DNA of 64,000 nt from VXRD01 sp965232265 (lineage in GTDB: Bacteria; Latescibacterota; UBA2968). A model generated the notes under the pieces. The model saw only the letters and a list, made by a program, of their open reading frames with translations, was not told where the DNA came from and did no database searches. The stretch lies in the NCBI GenBank assembly GCA_965232265.1, contig CBDDPH010000002.1, forward strand, positions 1,550,001 through 1,614,000, read 5' to 3'. Positions within the stretch are counted from its first letter, which is position 1. Each line of letters opens with the position of its first letter. This document shows, piece after piece, positions 17,796 to 27,172 of the stretch. The position numbers and the translations under genes are program-made.

Positions 17796-18169
17796 ATTTT
17801 TGTCCTTTTGCGATGGATTTTTATGCCTTTTCCCACCACGCGCAGATCGCCTGCGATGCGTTTTACGACGCCTACGACGCGCAGGGAGTCGCCAGAGATA
17901 TTGCGGGGGACGGTTATGGTGCGTCCCTGTTCCAGGTCAATCAGTATATGCCGCGTGCTGTCTTGTAGTACAAACCAGCATCCCATGTGCTGGCATACCT
18001 GCCCCGCGCGGCCCGATAGCACGACTCGCTGGTCGAGAAATGCGGCTGGACGATCCAGGATTTCTTTGATCCGTGTCGCGCGATTGGCGGGTACGGCTTC
18101 GCCCACTTGATGCACTTTTTCGGAATCGCATCCAATTATCAGGACCAGGAGTAGCAGATACAGACGCAT
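17774..18169 (-). CDS. Small OB-fold-like lipoprotein (DUF4920-like)
   Basis: A 131-residue protein with a lipoprotein signal (MRLYLLLLVLIIGC, lipobox LIIGC, Cys14). The body contains VVLSGRAGQVCQHMGCWFVLQD, which matches the pattern GxVxxVCQxxGCW found in DUF4920-type OB-fold domains. The two cysteines of VCQxxGC may bind metal or form a disulfide. The C-terminal end is very basic (KRIAGDLRVVGKGIKIHRKRTK). It is the first gene of an operon running through the ABC permease, ATPase and TPR/UnbV lipoprotein, so it may be a periplasmic accessory of the transporter. Function is not established. Confidence 0.7.
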   Translation of the reverse strand: MRLYLLLLVLIIGCDSEKVHQVGEAVPANRATRIKEILDRPAAFLDQRVVLSGRAGQVCQHMGCWFVLQDSTRHILIDLEQGRTITVPRNISGDSLRVVGVVKRIAGDLRVVGKGIKIHRKRTKIWSFFNL

Positions 18170-18277
18170 CTATATATCCCCAGTTTTTGCGTGACGTCTG
18201 CCATAAGAGATGATATTTTGTTTGTGGGATAAAATCAAGGGATTCTCCCATCTGTTTTTTGTGACGGGAATATACCG

Positions 18278-20110
18278 ATGAAAAAAATGATATGGGTTCT
18301 TATAGTCGGTGCCTGTCTGGGGTGTAAGCCATCTCAACCCGATGTATCCACGGAGTTTGTCGGCTTACATCGCTGTGTGAGTTGCCACATGGAAGCGTAT
18401 CAAAAATGGCAGCGCACGACCCATGCGACCTCTATGCAAGAAGCGAATCTGCAGACGGTTAAGGGCGATTTTAAAAAAAATAATACCTATACTTTTGGCG
18501 GTGTTACCTCAACGATGAGCCTTCGAGATGGTCGCTATTACATCACGACGCCGGGGTCCGATGGGGCGCAAGGTACCCACGAAGTTCTCTACACGATTGG
18601 TGACCGGGATACGCAGTGGTACATCACTGAGCTTCCCGGAGGGCATTTGCAGATTCTTCCGGTTTATTTCGATGTTCGCAGAAATACCTGGTACAATCCC
18701 GTTGAAGGTATTATCGCCTCGCCATCCGAACAGCCTTTAGATCCCCGCGATACGTCGTTCTGGATGCATTTTGGGCGCAATTGGAGCGCGCAGTGTTTTG
18801 ACTGCCACGCGAGTCAGATTGAGGTCGGTTACGATCCCGATGCGGGTACTTATGATTCCCGCTGGGTAGATTTGAGCATCAATTGCGAGACCTGCCATGG
18901 TCCCGCGCAAGGTCATGTCGCGTTTTGGGAGCGCGCGCTGACAGATGCCGATGCTGCCGGTATGCAGGATACTTCGCTGGTGAATTTGAGAATGCTCTCC
19001 GCAGAACAATCCGTAGAACTCTGCGCACAGTGCCACGCGACGAAGCGCGTTTTGAAGCTGGGCTATCGGCCCGGCGACAATTTTTACGATTTTTACGAAC
19101 CCATTGTTCTGGATTTTGAAGGTATGTGGCCCAATGGTCGCTACCGGCATCTCGCGTATAATTATACGGCACTCACGCTCAGTCCCTGTTATACAGAGGG
19201 CGGGGTGACGTGTTTGACCTGTCACCCGTCCCATGGTCCGGAGGAAAAAAAGAAGACGAGGGCAGATTTCGACGGTATATGTATGCAGTGTCATCGGGAT
19301 ATACAGCCCGGGGAACACAGCCGCCACGAGCAGTACATCGCCTGTGTAGATTGCCACATGCCCCCGATCCCAGAAGTGCGCCGGGTGCGCGTGTTTGACC
19401 ACCGCATTGCATCCCCAGTTCCGGCGAATACGGTGCGGTTTGGCATTCCAAATGCCTGCGGCGAATGCCACGGAGACCGCACACCCGAATGGGCTGTGGA
19501 AAAAACAGAGGCGTGGTGGGGGAAACAGGATGATGATCTTTTGCAAACGGCGGCTGTTGCACTGGGGCGACAGGGCAATCCGATGGCGGTGTCTCCTCTG
19601 AAAGACGAGTTGCTCGATCTGTCCAATAATCCCACGCGGCGGGCTTCTGCGGCTCTGCTTTTGGGACGTACCCGGTCCTCGCAGGCTGTTTCTGCGCTCC
19701 TCAAAGCTTTGAAAGATTCGCATCCACTCATCCGCGCAAAGGCGGTAGAAGGTCTGGGTCTGATCGGTCAGGCGCGGGTTGTGCCCGCGCTGGTTCCATT
19801 GTTAGATGATCCAATTCGGATCGTGCGGTTTGCCCTCGTGCCGGCTATTGAAAATCTTGGTGCATACCATCTCACGGGCCAGGACTACGAGCGCTATGAA
19901 GCCATTTTTGCCGAATACGAACAGGCGAGCAAAGAGGTCTGGGCGACTGATCCATACATGCATGCGTTTCTCGGATGGGCTTATGTGAGGCGGGGAAATA
20001 CGGAATTGGCCCAGCGCGCTTTTCAGCGGGCGCTGCGGATTTGGCCCGGTATTGAGGATGCGGCCAGAGGACTGGCGCAGATACATAACACAGAAAAAAA
20101 CGACCGATGA
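18278..20110 (+). CDS. Octaheme c-type cytochrome lipoprotein with HEAT and TPR tail
   Basis: A 610-residue protein with lipobox LGC (Cys16) and eight CxxCH heme-attachment motifs in order: CVSCH, CFDCH, CETCH, CAQCH, CLTCH, CMQCH, CVDCH, CGECH (residues about 32 to 395). The remaining 200 residues carry three to four HEAT units (AVSALLKALKDSHPLIRAKAVEGLG) and a final TPR-like pair (NTELAQRAFQRALRIWPG). This layout is seen in multiheme cytochromes annotated as cytochrome c554/c552-like with repeat tails. Extracytoplasmic electron transfer is expected; the partner is unknown. It stands alone between two minus-strand operons and is followed by a terminator. Confidence 0.88.
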   Translation: MKKMIWVLIVGACLGCKPSQPDVSTEFVGLHRCVSCHMEAYQKWQRTTHATSMQEANLQTVKGDFKKNNTYTFGGVTSTMSLRDGRYYITTPGSDGAQGTHEVLYTIGDRDTQWYITELPGGHLQILPVYFDVRRNTWYNPVEGIIASPSEQPLDPRDTSFWMHFGRNWSAQCFDCHASQIEVGYDPDAGTYDSRWVDLSINCETCHGPAQGHVAFWERALTDADAAGMQDTSLVNLRMLSAEQSVELCAQCHATKRVLKLGYRPGDNFYDFYEPIVLDFEGMWPNGRYRHLAYNYTALTLSPCYTEGGVTCLTCHPSHGPEEKKKTRADFDGICMQCHRDIQPGEHSRHEQYIACVDCHMPPIPEVRRVRVFDHRIASPVPANTVRFGIPNACGECHGDRTPEWAVEKTEAWWGKQDDDLLQTAAVALGRQGNPMAVSPLKDELLDLSNNPTRRASAALLLGRTRSSQAVSALLKALKDSHPLIRAKAVEGLGLIGQARVVPALVPLLDDPIRIVRFALVPAIENLGAYHLTGQDYERYEAIFAEYEQASKEVWATDPYMHAFLGWAYVRRGNTELAQRAFQRALRIWPGIEDAARGLAQIHNTEKNDR

Positions 20111-20137
20111 GTAGAGAACCCACCGGTCGGTTTTTTT
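20101..20137 (+). terminator. Rho-independent terminator, probably bidirectional
   Basis: CGACCG (20101-20106) pairs with CGGTCG (20124-20129) and is followed by a run of seven T. The A-run just before the stem serves as the T-run for the convergent minus-strand gene ending at 20154. The stem begins inside the last codons of the cytochrome gene. Confidence 0.7.
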
Positions 20138-20153
20138 GGATTTGGAACGTCCG

Positions 20154-21167
20154 TTAGAACGATCCGGTTATGGATACGCGCAAGGGCGGATCAAATAGTG
20201 TCCCAAAACTCATATATGCAAAATCGACGCCGATCCTCCGCCCCACGCCCAAATCCTTTTGGACGCCGCCGCCCAGTGTCCAGCTACCCAGGTCGTAGCG
20301 CCCCCGGTAACCGGCCCTTAGTGCCAGCGTGTTGGCTACCCACAATTCGCCGCCCACATGCCAGCGCTCGCGGTCATCGATGTGATGCACGAGTTCTGCT
20401 GCCACGGTCAGATATGTGGGGTCGCCCTTGCGTCCATAAGGCTCCATTGCCAAAGCGATGGTGTAGAGCAAGGGCTGGGCAATTGACGTGCCCTGTGGGA
20501 GAGAACCGGGAATGACCAGTTCCTGGTCTTTGCCGAAGTTGCGAAGCGTCATGGCCAGGCGCGAACTGCCAAATCCGGTGTAAAAAATACTGGAAAAGTC
20601 GAATGAGGCGCTGTTGATTTTGTCCTGATCCAGTGTCTCTTGAATCCACTTTACAGACGCACCCAGCGACAATTTATCCGTCATCTTGTACGCATAGCCG
20701 AAGTTGATGAAAATATCACCGGCGGATATATCCCGCGTGAAGCGCCCTTGCGGATCCAGAGGCGTGGTTTCTCGGGAAGTGCCGCCGTCAAATTGAACGA
20801 TGGATAGTCCAAAGGTCTGCTGGCCGTATCGCCAGGCGACCGCGCCGTTGAAGAATTTTGAATCTACCATCCAGCGCGTATATCCGAAGGCATATTCGAA
20901 TCGCTCGATATGGGTCAATGCCGCCGTGTTCCAGAACATCGCATTGATGTCGTCGGCTGCGGCTGTAAATGCATCGCCCATTGCGGCTGCCCGCGCGCTT
21001 TGCCCCACCTTCAATGCGTGGAACGAAGCCCGCCCGGTTCCGTGGAACTCTTTTGTCCGATGCTGACCCGCGCGCACGCCAGACGGCAACTGATAATTTT
21101 GCGCCCAGGCGTCTGACCCCAAAAGCCCGACGGCCAGGAGCATCGTATAAATAGTTAATCGTTTCAC
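20154..21167 (-). CDS. PorV/PorQ-family outer-membrane beta-barrel
   Basis: A 337-residue protein with a signal peptide (MKRLTIYTMLLAVGLLGSDAWAQ). The N-terminal pattern SFHALKVGQSARAAAMGDAFTAAADDINAMFWNTAAL is characteristic of the PorV/PorQ (FadL-like, UPF0164) family. Alternating beta-strand patterns to a terminal Phe (VSITGSF) fit an outer-membrane barrel. In Bacteroidota PorV is the shuttle for type IX secretion cargo. Start is a GTG at 21167 with AAGGAG upstream, about 60 bases after the stop of the large secreted protein at 21226-23724, whose C-terminus resembles a T9SS sorting domain. A role in its surface delivery is inferred. Confidence 0.82.
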   Translation of the reverse strand: MKRLTIYTMLLAVGLLGSDAWAQNYQLPSGVRAGQHRTKEFHGTGRASFHALKVGQSARAAAMGDAFTAAADDINAMFWNTAALTHIERFEYAFGYTRWMVDSKFFNGAVAWRYGQQTFGLSIVQFDGGTSRETTPLDPQGRFTRDISAGDIFINFGYAYKMTDKLSLGASVKWIQETLDQDKINSASFDFSSIFYTGFGSSRLAMTLRNFGKDQELVIPGSLPQGTSIAQPLLYTIALAMEPYGRKGDPTYLTVAAELVHHIDDRERWHVGGELWVANTLALRAGYRGRYDLGSWTLGGGVQKDLGVGRRIGVDFAYMSFGTLFDPPLRVSITGSF

Positions 21168-21225
21168 ATCTACTCTCCTTTGTGTGTAGAGAGGCGGAAT
21201 AGAGTGCCCGCCTCTCCCGTCGGTC

Positions 21226-23724
21226 TTACTGGATAATCAGAAAACTGCCTGTTTGAACCTTGCCTTCTTGTCCGGGCACCAGCGATTCTACGGCGAAAAA
21301 ATAAATCCCCGGAGACGCATACGACGTGCCAGAACGCGCCCGTTGAGACCAGCTCACTTCTGCCGTGTGCTGCGCGCCGCGCGTTCCATCGTGTACTATT
21401 TCCATCACGAGGTCTCCCGCAGCCGTGAAAATCGAAATTCGGGCCAGGCGCGGCAGGTTGGTAAACCGCATGCGCTTGTTGTTGTCGCCCTGCGCGCCAA
21501 AGGAATGCGTTCCGTCGTCTTTCCATGGATTTGGCACTACGAGCACTTTTTCTTCCAGGGCGTCGAATCCATCTGAGGCAGCCACAACAGGCGTAAACTG
21601 ACCGCCGCTTGTGTTGTGTCGCGCAGCCGTCACAATATGGCTCGACTCGGTCCCCGCGCGGATGTGGTTTTGTACCACGGGAGGCAGATCTGCAAGTGTT
21701 GTCGGGACGGGCATTTGCGCGCCTGAAATCGCATTTCTCTGTGCATTCAGATTCTCCCAGTTCGCGTGCCCATTGGCATAGGTTACGATATTGTACCGAT
21801 ACCCGAATCCCGTAACAGAGTTCTCATCGGCAAACGTATAAATCCCGGTGGATGCATCGTAATACCTCGGGTCCTTTGCCTGAATTGTGGCGATCAGATT
21901 CCACGGGCCCGAAGGCGCGCCAGCATGTTGCACGGGATCCGTCTGGATCAGCGCCGTGTTCCCGTAAACTTTATAGCCAGCCACATCTTGCGCCTCGCCA
22001 CCCGAATAATCCGGATGCACCGCATCGTCGGCACCGTCGCTCCAGGACAGTTCCACGTTGCCATTTGCATTACTGCGAAGCAAAACAGCGCGGTCGGTTT
22101 CCGCGCGAGAAATTGATTCCACATCTGGCGGTTGATTGGGCAGGTCAAACCCCATTGCGTACAATTGACGTGCGCGGTCGATGTGGTTGAACAAAATGTC
22201 CTCACCACCTGGTACCTGACCCTGAGCACCTGGCGTCATTGCCCACAGACGGAAGTCCATCGGCTCACCGCCCGGACCCGCATTTTCGGCGGCCATACCC
22301 GCGGCAAAAACCACCACGATTTTTGCCTTGTCGCCCGGTGCCAACTTCCAGGGACCGAACATCTGTGAGTGCAATTGCTCCTGCAATTCTCGCTCATCGG
22401 GGTTTGGGCCACCTTCAACCGGGTTGTCGTCATAGGGCTTGCCCGGGGTGATAAATTTCTTCCACATCTCTTCAACCGTATCAATTGTCTCATGGGGTTC
22501 AAACTCGATATTCGTGCGGCTTCGGCGTTTCCACCAGTGCGCGTATGCAGGTTGACTGCTGGGAATATCCTCGCCTCCCATCGCCGTGCCCGTAATCGGC
22601 ACATAGGTTTCCGGGTCGTTGATAAAGGGCGGTGTCACATCCACAGGTCCCCAGCCTATGTATTGCGGCGAATACAATTCTTGCTCTGCCCGATACCCGA
22701 TCACGCCAATGGCTTCGGCACCGAACCGGGGTTCGCCCATGTCATTATTTGAACTGGTAGGCGCATCGCCATCGTACTGATACGATACCTTCTTACCCCG
22801 ATACTTTCCACCGTAATTGGCGGACTCGGTAAACTGATACCGGTCGTCTTCCAGCCGACGTCCCGGCTCGGAAAACCAGTAGCCATTCCACTTGCGATAG
22901 GAGTGTCCAGGCTTGTTCACGCTGAAGTAGTTCAAATACCCCATATACACTTCTTCATAAGATCTGTCTGAGGTATTCTCTACGACCAGTTCTACAAAAA
23001 AGAAATCGTCGTAATCCGGATGGCTCCATCCATACGCAGTTCGCGTAATCGTCATCCCCGTCCCGTCTGGCTCGATATTCGTATTGCTGCGCCATCTCGT
23101 AATCACGGTCTCTTCTGGAAAGTGATCGAACTGGGGCAGGGTATAGGATCCGTTCTCGCGGTAATTATCCACTTCTACAGGCTCGTCGGAAATCGGCTTG
23201 GATTGCTCGGTAATCCCGCCGCGGTCCGTGTTGAACCACACGTTGGCGTCCTGGGTATCATACCCCAGTCGGGCCGCTACGATCGGCGGGTCTTGCCCGT
23301 TCCGCAAGCGCAAATTGCCCGATCCCGGCGTCAGGTCTGGCACCACCTGCTCCACATCTCCGGTGTTGGACACTGGTCCCGAGGATGTGACAAAGGTGTT
23401 CCCACTCGCATCCCGCGCGAGTATCCACACCCCCTGGCCCTTCGAGTTGTCGTAGTCTTGGTCTCGACCGCCGAAACTGCCCGATGTCGAAGATCCCGTA
23501 TAAATATACGGATATGTCATCGAACCGTTTTCCCGCGCCACATATCCTTCCGACCCCAGGGCAAATGTTCCACCCTGCTGTCCTGTGTTGCGAAACGATT
23601 CCGACAGCTTTGACCGGTCAATCTGTTTCATTGGCACTGGCTCATCCACCGCCTGAACCCCTGTCACAAATAGTCCAGTCAGAAAAATGCCCGCAAGCGC
23701 CTTACCAATTATTCGTTTAAACAT
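21226..23724 (-). CDS. Large secreted protein with T9SS/FlgD-like C-terminal domain
   Basis: An 832-residue protein: signal peptide (AGIFLTGLFVTGVQA), a long beta-rich body without a recognised catalytic motif, an Fn3-like stretch near residues 560-640 (VELSWSDGADD...VAGYKVYGN), and a C-terminal domain of about 90 residues (LVVPNPWKDD...RISIFTAAGDLVMEIVHDG...SPGIYFFAVES). This tail resembles FlgD-Ig/type A T9SS sorting domains, ending GSFLIIQ instead of the usual KLVK(R). AAGGAG precedes the ATG. It lies between a TonB receptor and a PorV-like barrel in one minus-strand operon. Substrate and role unknown. Confidence 0.75.
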   Translation of the reverse strand: MFKRIIGKALAGIFLTGLFVTGVQAVDEPVPMKQIDRSKLSESFRNTGQQGGTFALGSEGYVARENGSMTYPYIYTGSSTSGSFGGRDQDYDNSKGQGVWILARDASGNTFVTSSGPVSNTGDVEQVVPDLTPGSGNLRLRNGQDPPIVAARLGYDTQDANVWFNTDRGGITEQSKPISDEPVEVDNYRENGSYTLPQFDHFPEETVITRWRSNTNIEPDGTGMTITRTAYGWSHPDYDDFFFVELVVENTSDRSYEEVYMGYLNYFSVNKPGHSYRKWNGYWFSEPGRRLEDDRYQFTESANYGGKYRGKKVSYQYDGDAPTSSNNDMGEPRFGAEAIGVIGYRAEQELYSPQYIGWGPVDVTPPFINDPETYVPITGTAMGGEDIPSSQPAYAHWWKRRSRTNIEFEPHETIDTVEEMWKKFITPGKPYDDNPVEGGPNPDERELQEQLHSQMFGPWKLAPGDKAKIVVVFAAGMAAENAGPGGEPMDFRLWAMTPGAQGQVPGGEDILFNHIDRARQLYAMGFDLPNQPPDVESISRAETDRAVLLRSNANGNVELSWSDGADDAVHPDYSGGEAQDVAGYKVYGNTALIQTDPVQHAGAPSGPWNLIATIQAKDPRYYDASTGIYTFADENSVTGFGYRYNIVTYANGHANWENLNAQRNAISGAQMPVPTTLADLPPVVQNHIRAGTESSHIVTAARHNTSGGQFTPVVAASDGFDALEEKVLVVPNPWKDDGTHSFGAQGDNNKRMRFTNLPRLARISIFTAAGDLVMEIVHDGTRGAQHTAEVSWSQRARSGTSYASPGIYFFAVESLVPGQEGKVQTGSFLIIQ

Positions 23725-23787
23725 AAATTCACTCCTTATAGAGGCGCCGAGATCGGGGAACCTGTTCTGATTCCCCGATCCACCGGT

Positions 23788-26700
23788 TTACATGCTCGTG
23801 CGCACGCCGAAATAGATCTCGCGGGTGCGATTCGTGTAGCTGTTCCACTGATCCCAGATCTGGTTGTTGTCCCGCACCACCACTGGCGTGGGCTGGTTCT
23901 CAGCCAGACCGTACTTGGGTATATCGTGGAAGAAATTCCACCTGCGGATCGGACGCGGCTTTTTGGCATTGAACAAATTGGTCGCCTCAAAGAACACGGT
24001 CGGACGCAATTTTCCGATCCGGAAGCCCTTTTGAATGCCAAGATCCGTGCGAAATGCCGTTGGGTTGGTGTACAACAACTGGTTCCTGATCAACTTATTG
24101 GCAGTCGAAGGAGATGGCGTGGGCTGGCTGTAGCGGAAGAATGTGCCCGGCTCGATTCTGAGCACCAGGTTCACGTTCAGGTCGCTCAGCACCTTGCTCC
24201 CAGCCACATCTGGACCATACCCTTCGGGTGTGGCAAATAAAAATGTGATGCTGCCATCGCCTGTGGCATCGCGCATGTTGGCAGGACCGCGCACAGACCC
24301 CACGGTGGCTATACGCGCCGCAATATTCCGCTCGTTAGTCCAGGGGAATCCAACCTGTGCATCGGGCACCTGATTGGCGAATTTTTCGGTAATCCACAAT
24401 TCCCGATTGGCGTCGATTTCCTGTTGCACCAGTTGGTCGGCAAACATGCCAATGGCATCGACTTCGGCACTCGACAGGGGTTGCCAGACGCGCTCACCCG
24501 TGGTTTGATCGATTTCAAACTTAAAGCGATACGCATCTTTGGCGAGAAAGTCCGAATCCACATACCAGCGCGACACCCACTCTCGACCGCCGTAGAAGTT
24601 GTTCTGCTCCCAGTACCAACTCCACGTTGCGCGGAATGAGAAGAAATTGGTAAACCGCTTGCTCACAGCCAATTCCAGGCCGCGCGTTTCGCCGCTGTAC
24701 GCGTTCTGATACCAGTGCGCGCGCTTGATCTGCTTCTCTACCGGATCGTGCAAAAACGTGTTGTTCTGCTGGAGATAGTCTTCTGTGCGGCGATAGAACA
24801 TCGTGGCATTGGCCGTGTAGTCCGAAACAAAGTTCCAATCGACCCCCACTTCGTAATTCACGGTACTGCCCGGACGCGAATTGGTTGATCCGCGCTTGGT
24901 CGAACCCATTTCCAGGCCGCCGTAATACTCGTAGGAGCTATATCTGCCGTCTGCGTTCAGGTCTTCGGCTACGCTTCTGCCCGAAGCCGACTGCCAGGTT
25001 TGTCCATACATCGAATAGAAAATCGGGAGGACGAAGAACCGGCCATAGGAGAAGTGAATCGCAGACCGCGCGGTAATCGGGTGAGACACCCCAAAGCGCG
25101 GCGACAGTTTGAACATATTCAGACCATCATAAGTCGGGAAGGATTGCGGATTGTTGGGATAGGGCGTTTGACCCTGTCGCGCCAACGACGCATCTGCATC
25201 GGAAAACCAGCGGTTTTGGGGCAGCACTGACCACACGGGTTCGGGACGCGTCTGCCCGCCGTGGTTGAACGCATCCAGACGCACGCCCACGTTTACGACC
25301 ATGCCCTCAAACTCCATCTTGTCCTGTGCATAAGCGCCAAGCTGGAATGCCTTTCTCGGGTGATCCCGAAAGGCGTTCCAGGCCGGGTCGTCGAGATTGC
25401 CAGCCCCACTTAAATTGGGGAGTTTAACGCCATTTACAGTCGTGGCGGGTACAAAGTCCATCTGACCATCTGCACCCAACCGGTTCTGAGCCGATGCATA
25501 GTAGTCGTACATCGACCAGACCCGATAACTGCCCGATGTTCCACGGCTCTGTGACTCCCACTGATAGGTCTGGAACCACGTTGCCTCGGCACCCGCCTTA
25601 AAGAAATTCCCTTTTGTTACCTGACTGGAGAAATCGAATTTCAAATTGTGGCGCGTTTGACGATTCAACCGGTAGTCCAGCACCTCGCGAGGTGCCGCCG
25701 TAAACCATCTATCGTAGTCCCGAACTACATTGAACGTTTCTATGGGCATCCCCGATGTGTCCTGCTCGCTGTCTGAACGCGAGATACGCAACTCGTACAG
25801 GGTGCGCGAAGACAGGGAATGCGTTAAATACGCATACAACATCGAGTTCCACTCGATCTCTTTGCCAGCACCATCTATGTTTGCGGGCAAAAACAGGTCT
25901 CGACCGGCTGACAGTGCCGACTCTCGCGTGTTGCGGAAATTCTGGTTCGTTCCATACACACCACCCACTTTCAGGTTGATATTGGGCTTCACGCCAAATG
26001 TCAGCTTGCCCGTCACCTGATAATTGGGCAGGCCCTGAAGTGCGGGATCGGGACGCTGTACGGGTTGACGATCTGTCTGCGCGCTCACGTGGAACGAGGT
26101 CTTGTCCCCAATGGGACCCGAAATGGACCCTTCAACGCGATGCCCCGATATATCTGTGTAATCGTCCGGCTGGATATGCACCAGACGTCCCGAATCATCC
26201 GCTGTGCCGGGCAATCCATCGGCGCCAATATTTTCCTTTTCCTGCAACCAGCCCGGATCGTCTAGGCGGATGCGGCTCTTGCCCGTGCCCTGGTTCAGAT
26301 GGATGATCGGGTCATAGGCATTGAAGCCGTAATGCCGCTTTCCTGGCACTGTGTATCGATACTCGAAGAAGCCGTGGTAGTCCCGGCTACCCTCTCGCGT
26401 CACGATATTGATGATCCCCGCGTCCATGTTTCCGTATTCGGCTTCTGGAACACCGGTTACCACAGAGATTTCCTGGATCGATGCGCGGTTCACACCCGTG
26501 AACATATTTGCCGCGCGGCGGTCATTATTCACCATCCGCACACCGTCAACAGTATAAGTGAGTGAAATGGGCTTTGGCGTTGTGGTGTACCAGCCTGCAC
26601 GGCGTTCGCCTTCGTCCATTTGAAAGTTGCCCTGCCGCACTGACCGTCCGTCTTTCTGTACGCCCGGCTGCAAGCCCGCCCACGCCCGAGCATCTTTGAC

Positions 26701-27135
26701 CACGGGCTGCAAGTCGATCTCGTCAGCCGTTACATAGTACTTGCTCGCGGTCTTGTCCGGCTCTACGGGTGGACGCTCTGCCGTTACGATCAGTTCTGCG
26801 GCTTCCAGCGCTGTCTCGGTAAGCCTGAAATCCACTGTGGAGGTATAGCCCACCACCACTTTTACATCTTGCTGTACGACCTTCTGGTACCCCACCAGCG
26901 AGGCTTCCATGCTGTGTGTTCCAGGTAGAACCAGCAAGATGATATAATATCCTTCTGCATCTGCGGTCGCACCCCGGTTTGTTCCCGTGATTACGACGTT
27001 GGCACCGGGCAAGGGATCGCCTTTTGTATCCATTACCCTACCAGCTATTTTACCCGTTGTTGCCGCCTGTGCCCAATCATAGATGCCAAAGGCACATACC
27101 AGCACAACGGACAAAATTGATAACTTTCTTATCAT
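23788..27135 (-). CDS. TonB-dependent receptor with carboxypeptidase-regulatory-like domain
   Basis: A 1115-residue outer-membrane receptor. The signal peptide is followed by a CarboxypepD_reg-like domain (residues about 27-105, GKIAGRVMDTKGDPLPGANVVITGT), a plug domain with DGVRMVNND and NRASIQEISVVTGVPEAEYGN near 220-260, and a long barrel rich in aromatic beta-strands ending in YFGVRTSM. Related receptors import glycans, siderophores or other large ligands with TonB energy; SusD is absent, so a classical Sus pair is not present. AAGGAGG lies 6 bases before the ATG. It follows the small barrel protein at 27173 by 37 bases. Confidence 0.88.
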   Translation of the reverse strand: MIRKLSILSVVLVCAFGIYDWAQAATTGKIAGRVMDTKGDPLPGANVVITGTNRGATADAEGYYIILLVLPGTHSMEASLVGYQKVVQQDVKVVVGYTSTVDFRLTETALEAAELIVTAERPPVEPDKTASKYYVTADEIDLQPVVKDARAWAGLQPGVQKDGRSVRQGNFQMDEGERRAGWYTTTPKPISLTYTVDGVRMVNNDRRAANMFTGVNRASIQEISVVTGVPEAEYGNMDAGIINIVTREGSRDYHGFFEYRYTVPGKRHYGFNAYDPIIHLNQGTGKSRIRLDDPGWLQEKENIGADGLPGTADDSGRLVHIQPDDYTDISGHRVEGSISGPIGDKTSFHVSAQTDRQPVQRPDPALQGLPNYQVTGKLTFGVKPNINLKVGGVYGTNQNFRNTRESALSAGRDLFLPANIDGAGKEIEWNSMLYAYLTHSLSSRTLYELRISRSDSEQDTSGMPIETFNVVRDYDRWFTAAPREVLDYRLNRQTRHNLKFDFSSQVTKGNFFKAGAEATWFQTYQWESQSRGTSGSYRVWSMYDYYASAQNRLGADGQMDFVPATTVNGVKLPNLSGAGNLDDPAWNAFRDHPRKAFQLGAYAQDKMEFEGMVVNVGVRLDAFNHGGQTRPEPVWSVLPQNRWFSDADASLARQGQTPYPNNPQSFPTYDGLNMFKLSPRFGVSHPITARSAIHFSYGRFFVLPIFYSMYGQTWQSASGRSVAEDLNADGRYSSYEYYGGLEMGSTKRGSTNSRPGSTVNYEVGVDWNFVSDYTANATMFYRRTEDYLQQNNTFLHDPVEKQIKRAHWYQNAYSGETRGLELAVSKRFTNFFSFRATWSWYWEQNNFYGGREWVSRWYVDSDFLAKDAYRFKFEIDQTTGERVWQPLSSAEVDAIGMFADQLVQQEIDANRELWITEKFANQVPDAQVGFPWTNERNIAARIATVGSVRGPANMRDATGDGSITFLFATPEGYGPDVAGSKVLSDLNVNLVLRIEPGTFFRYSQPTPSPSTANKLIRNQLLYTNPTAFRTDLGIQKGFRIGKLRPTVFFEATNLFNAKKPRPIRRWNFFHDIPKYGLAENQPTPVVVRDNNQIWDQWNSYTNRTREIYFGVRTSM

Positions 27136-27172
27136 CTCTATGCCTCCTTATATAAAGGTTTGTTCGTTACAC

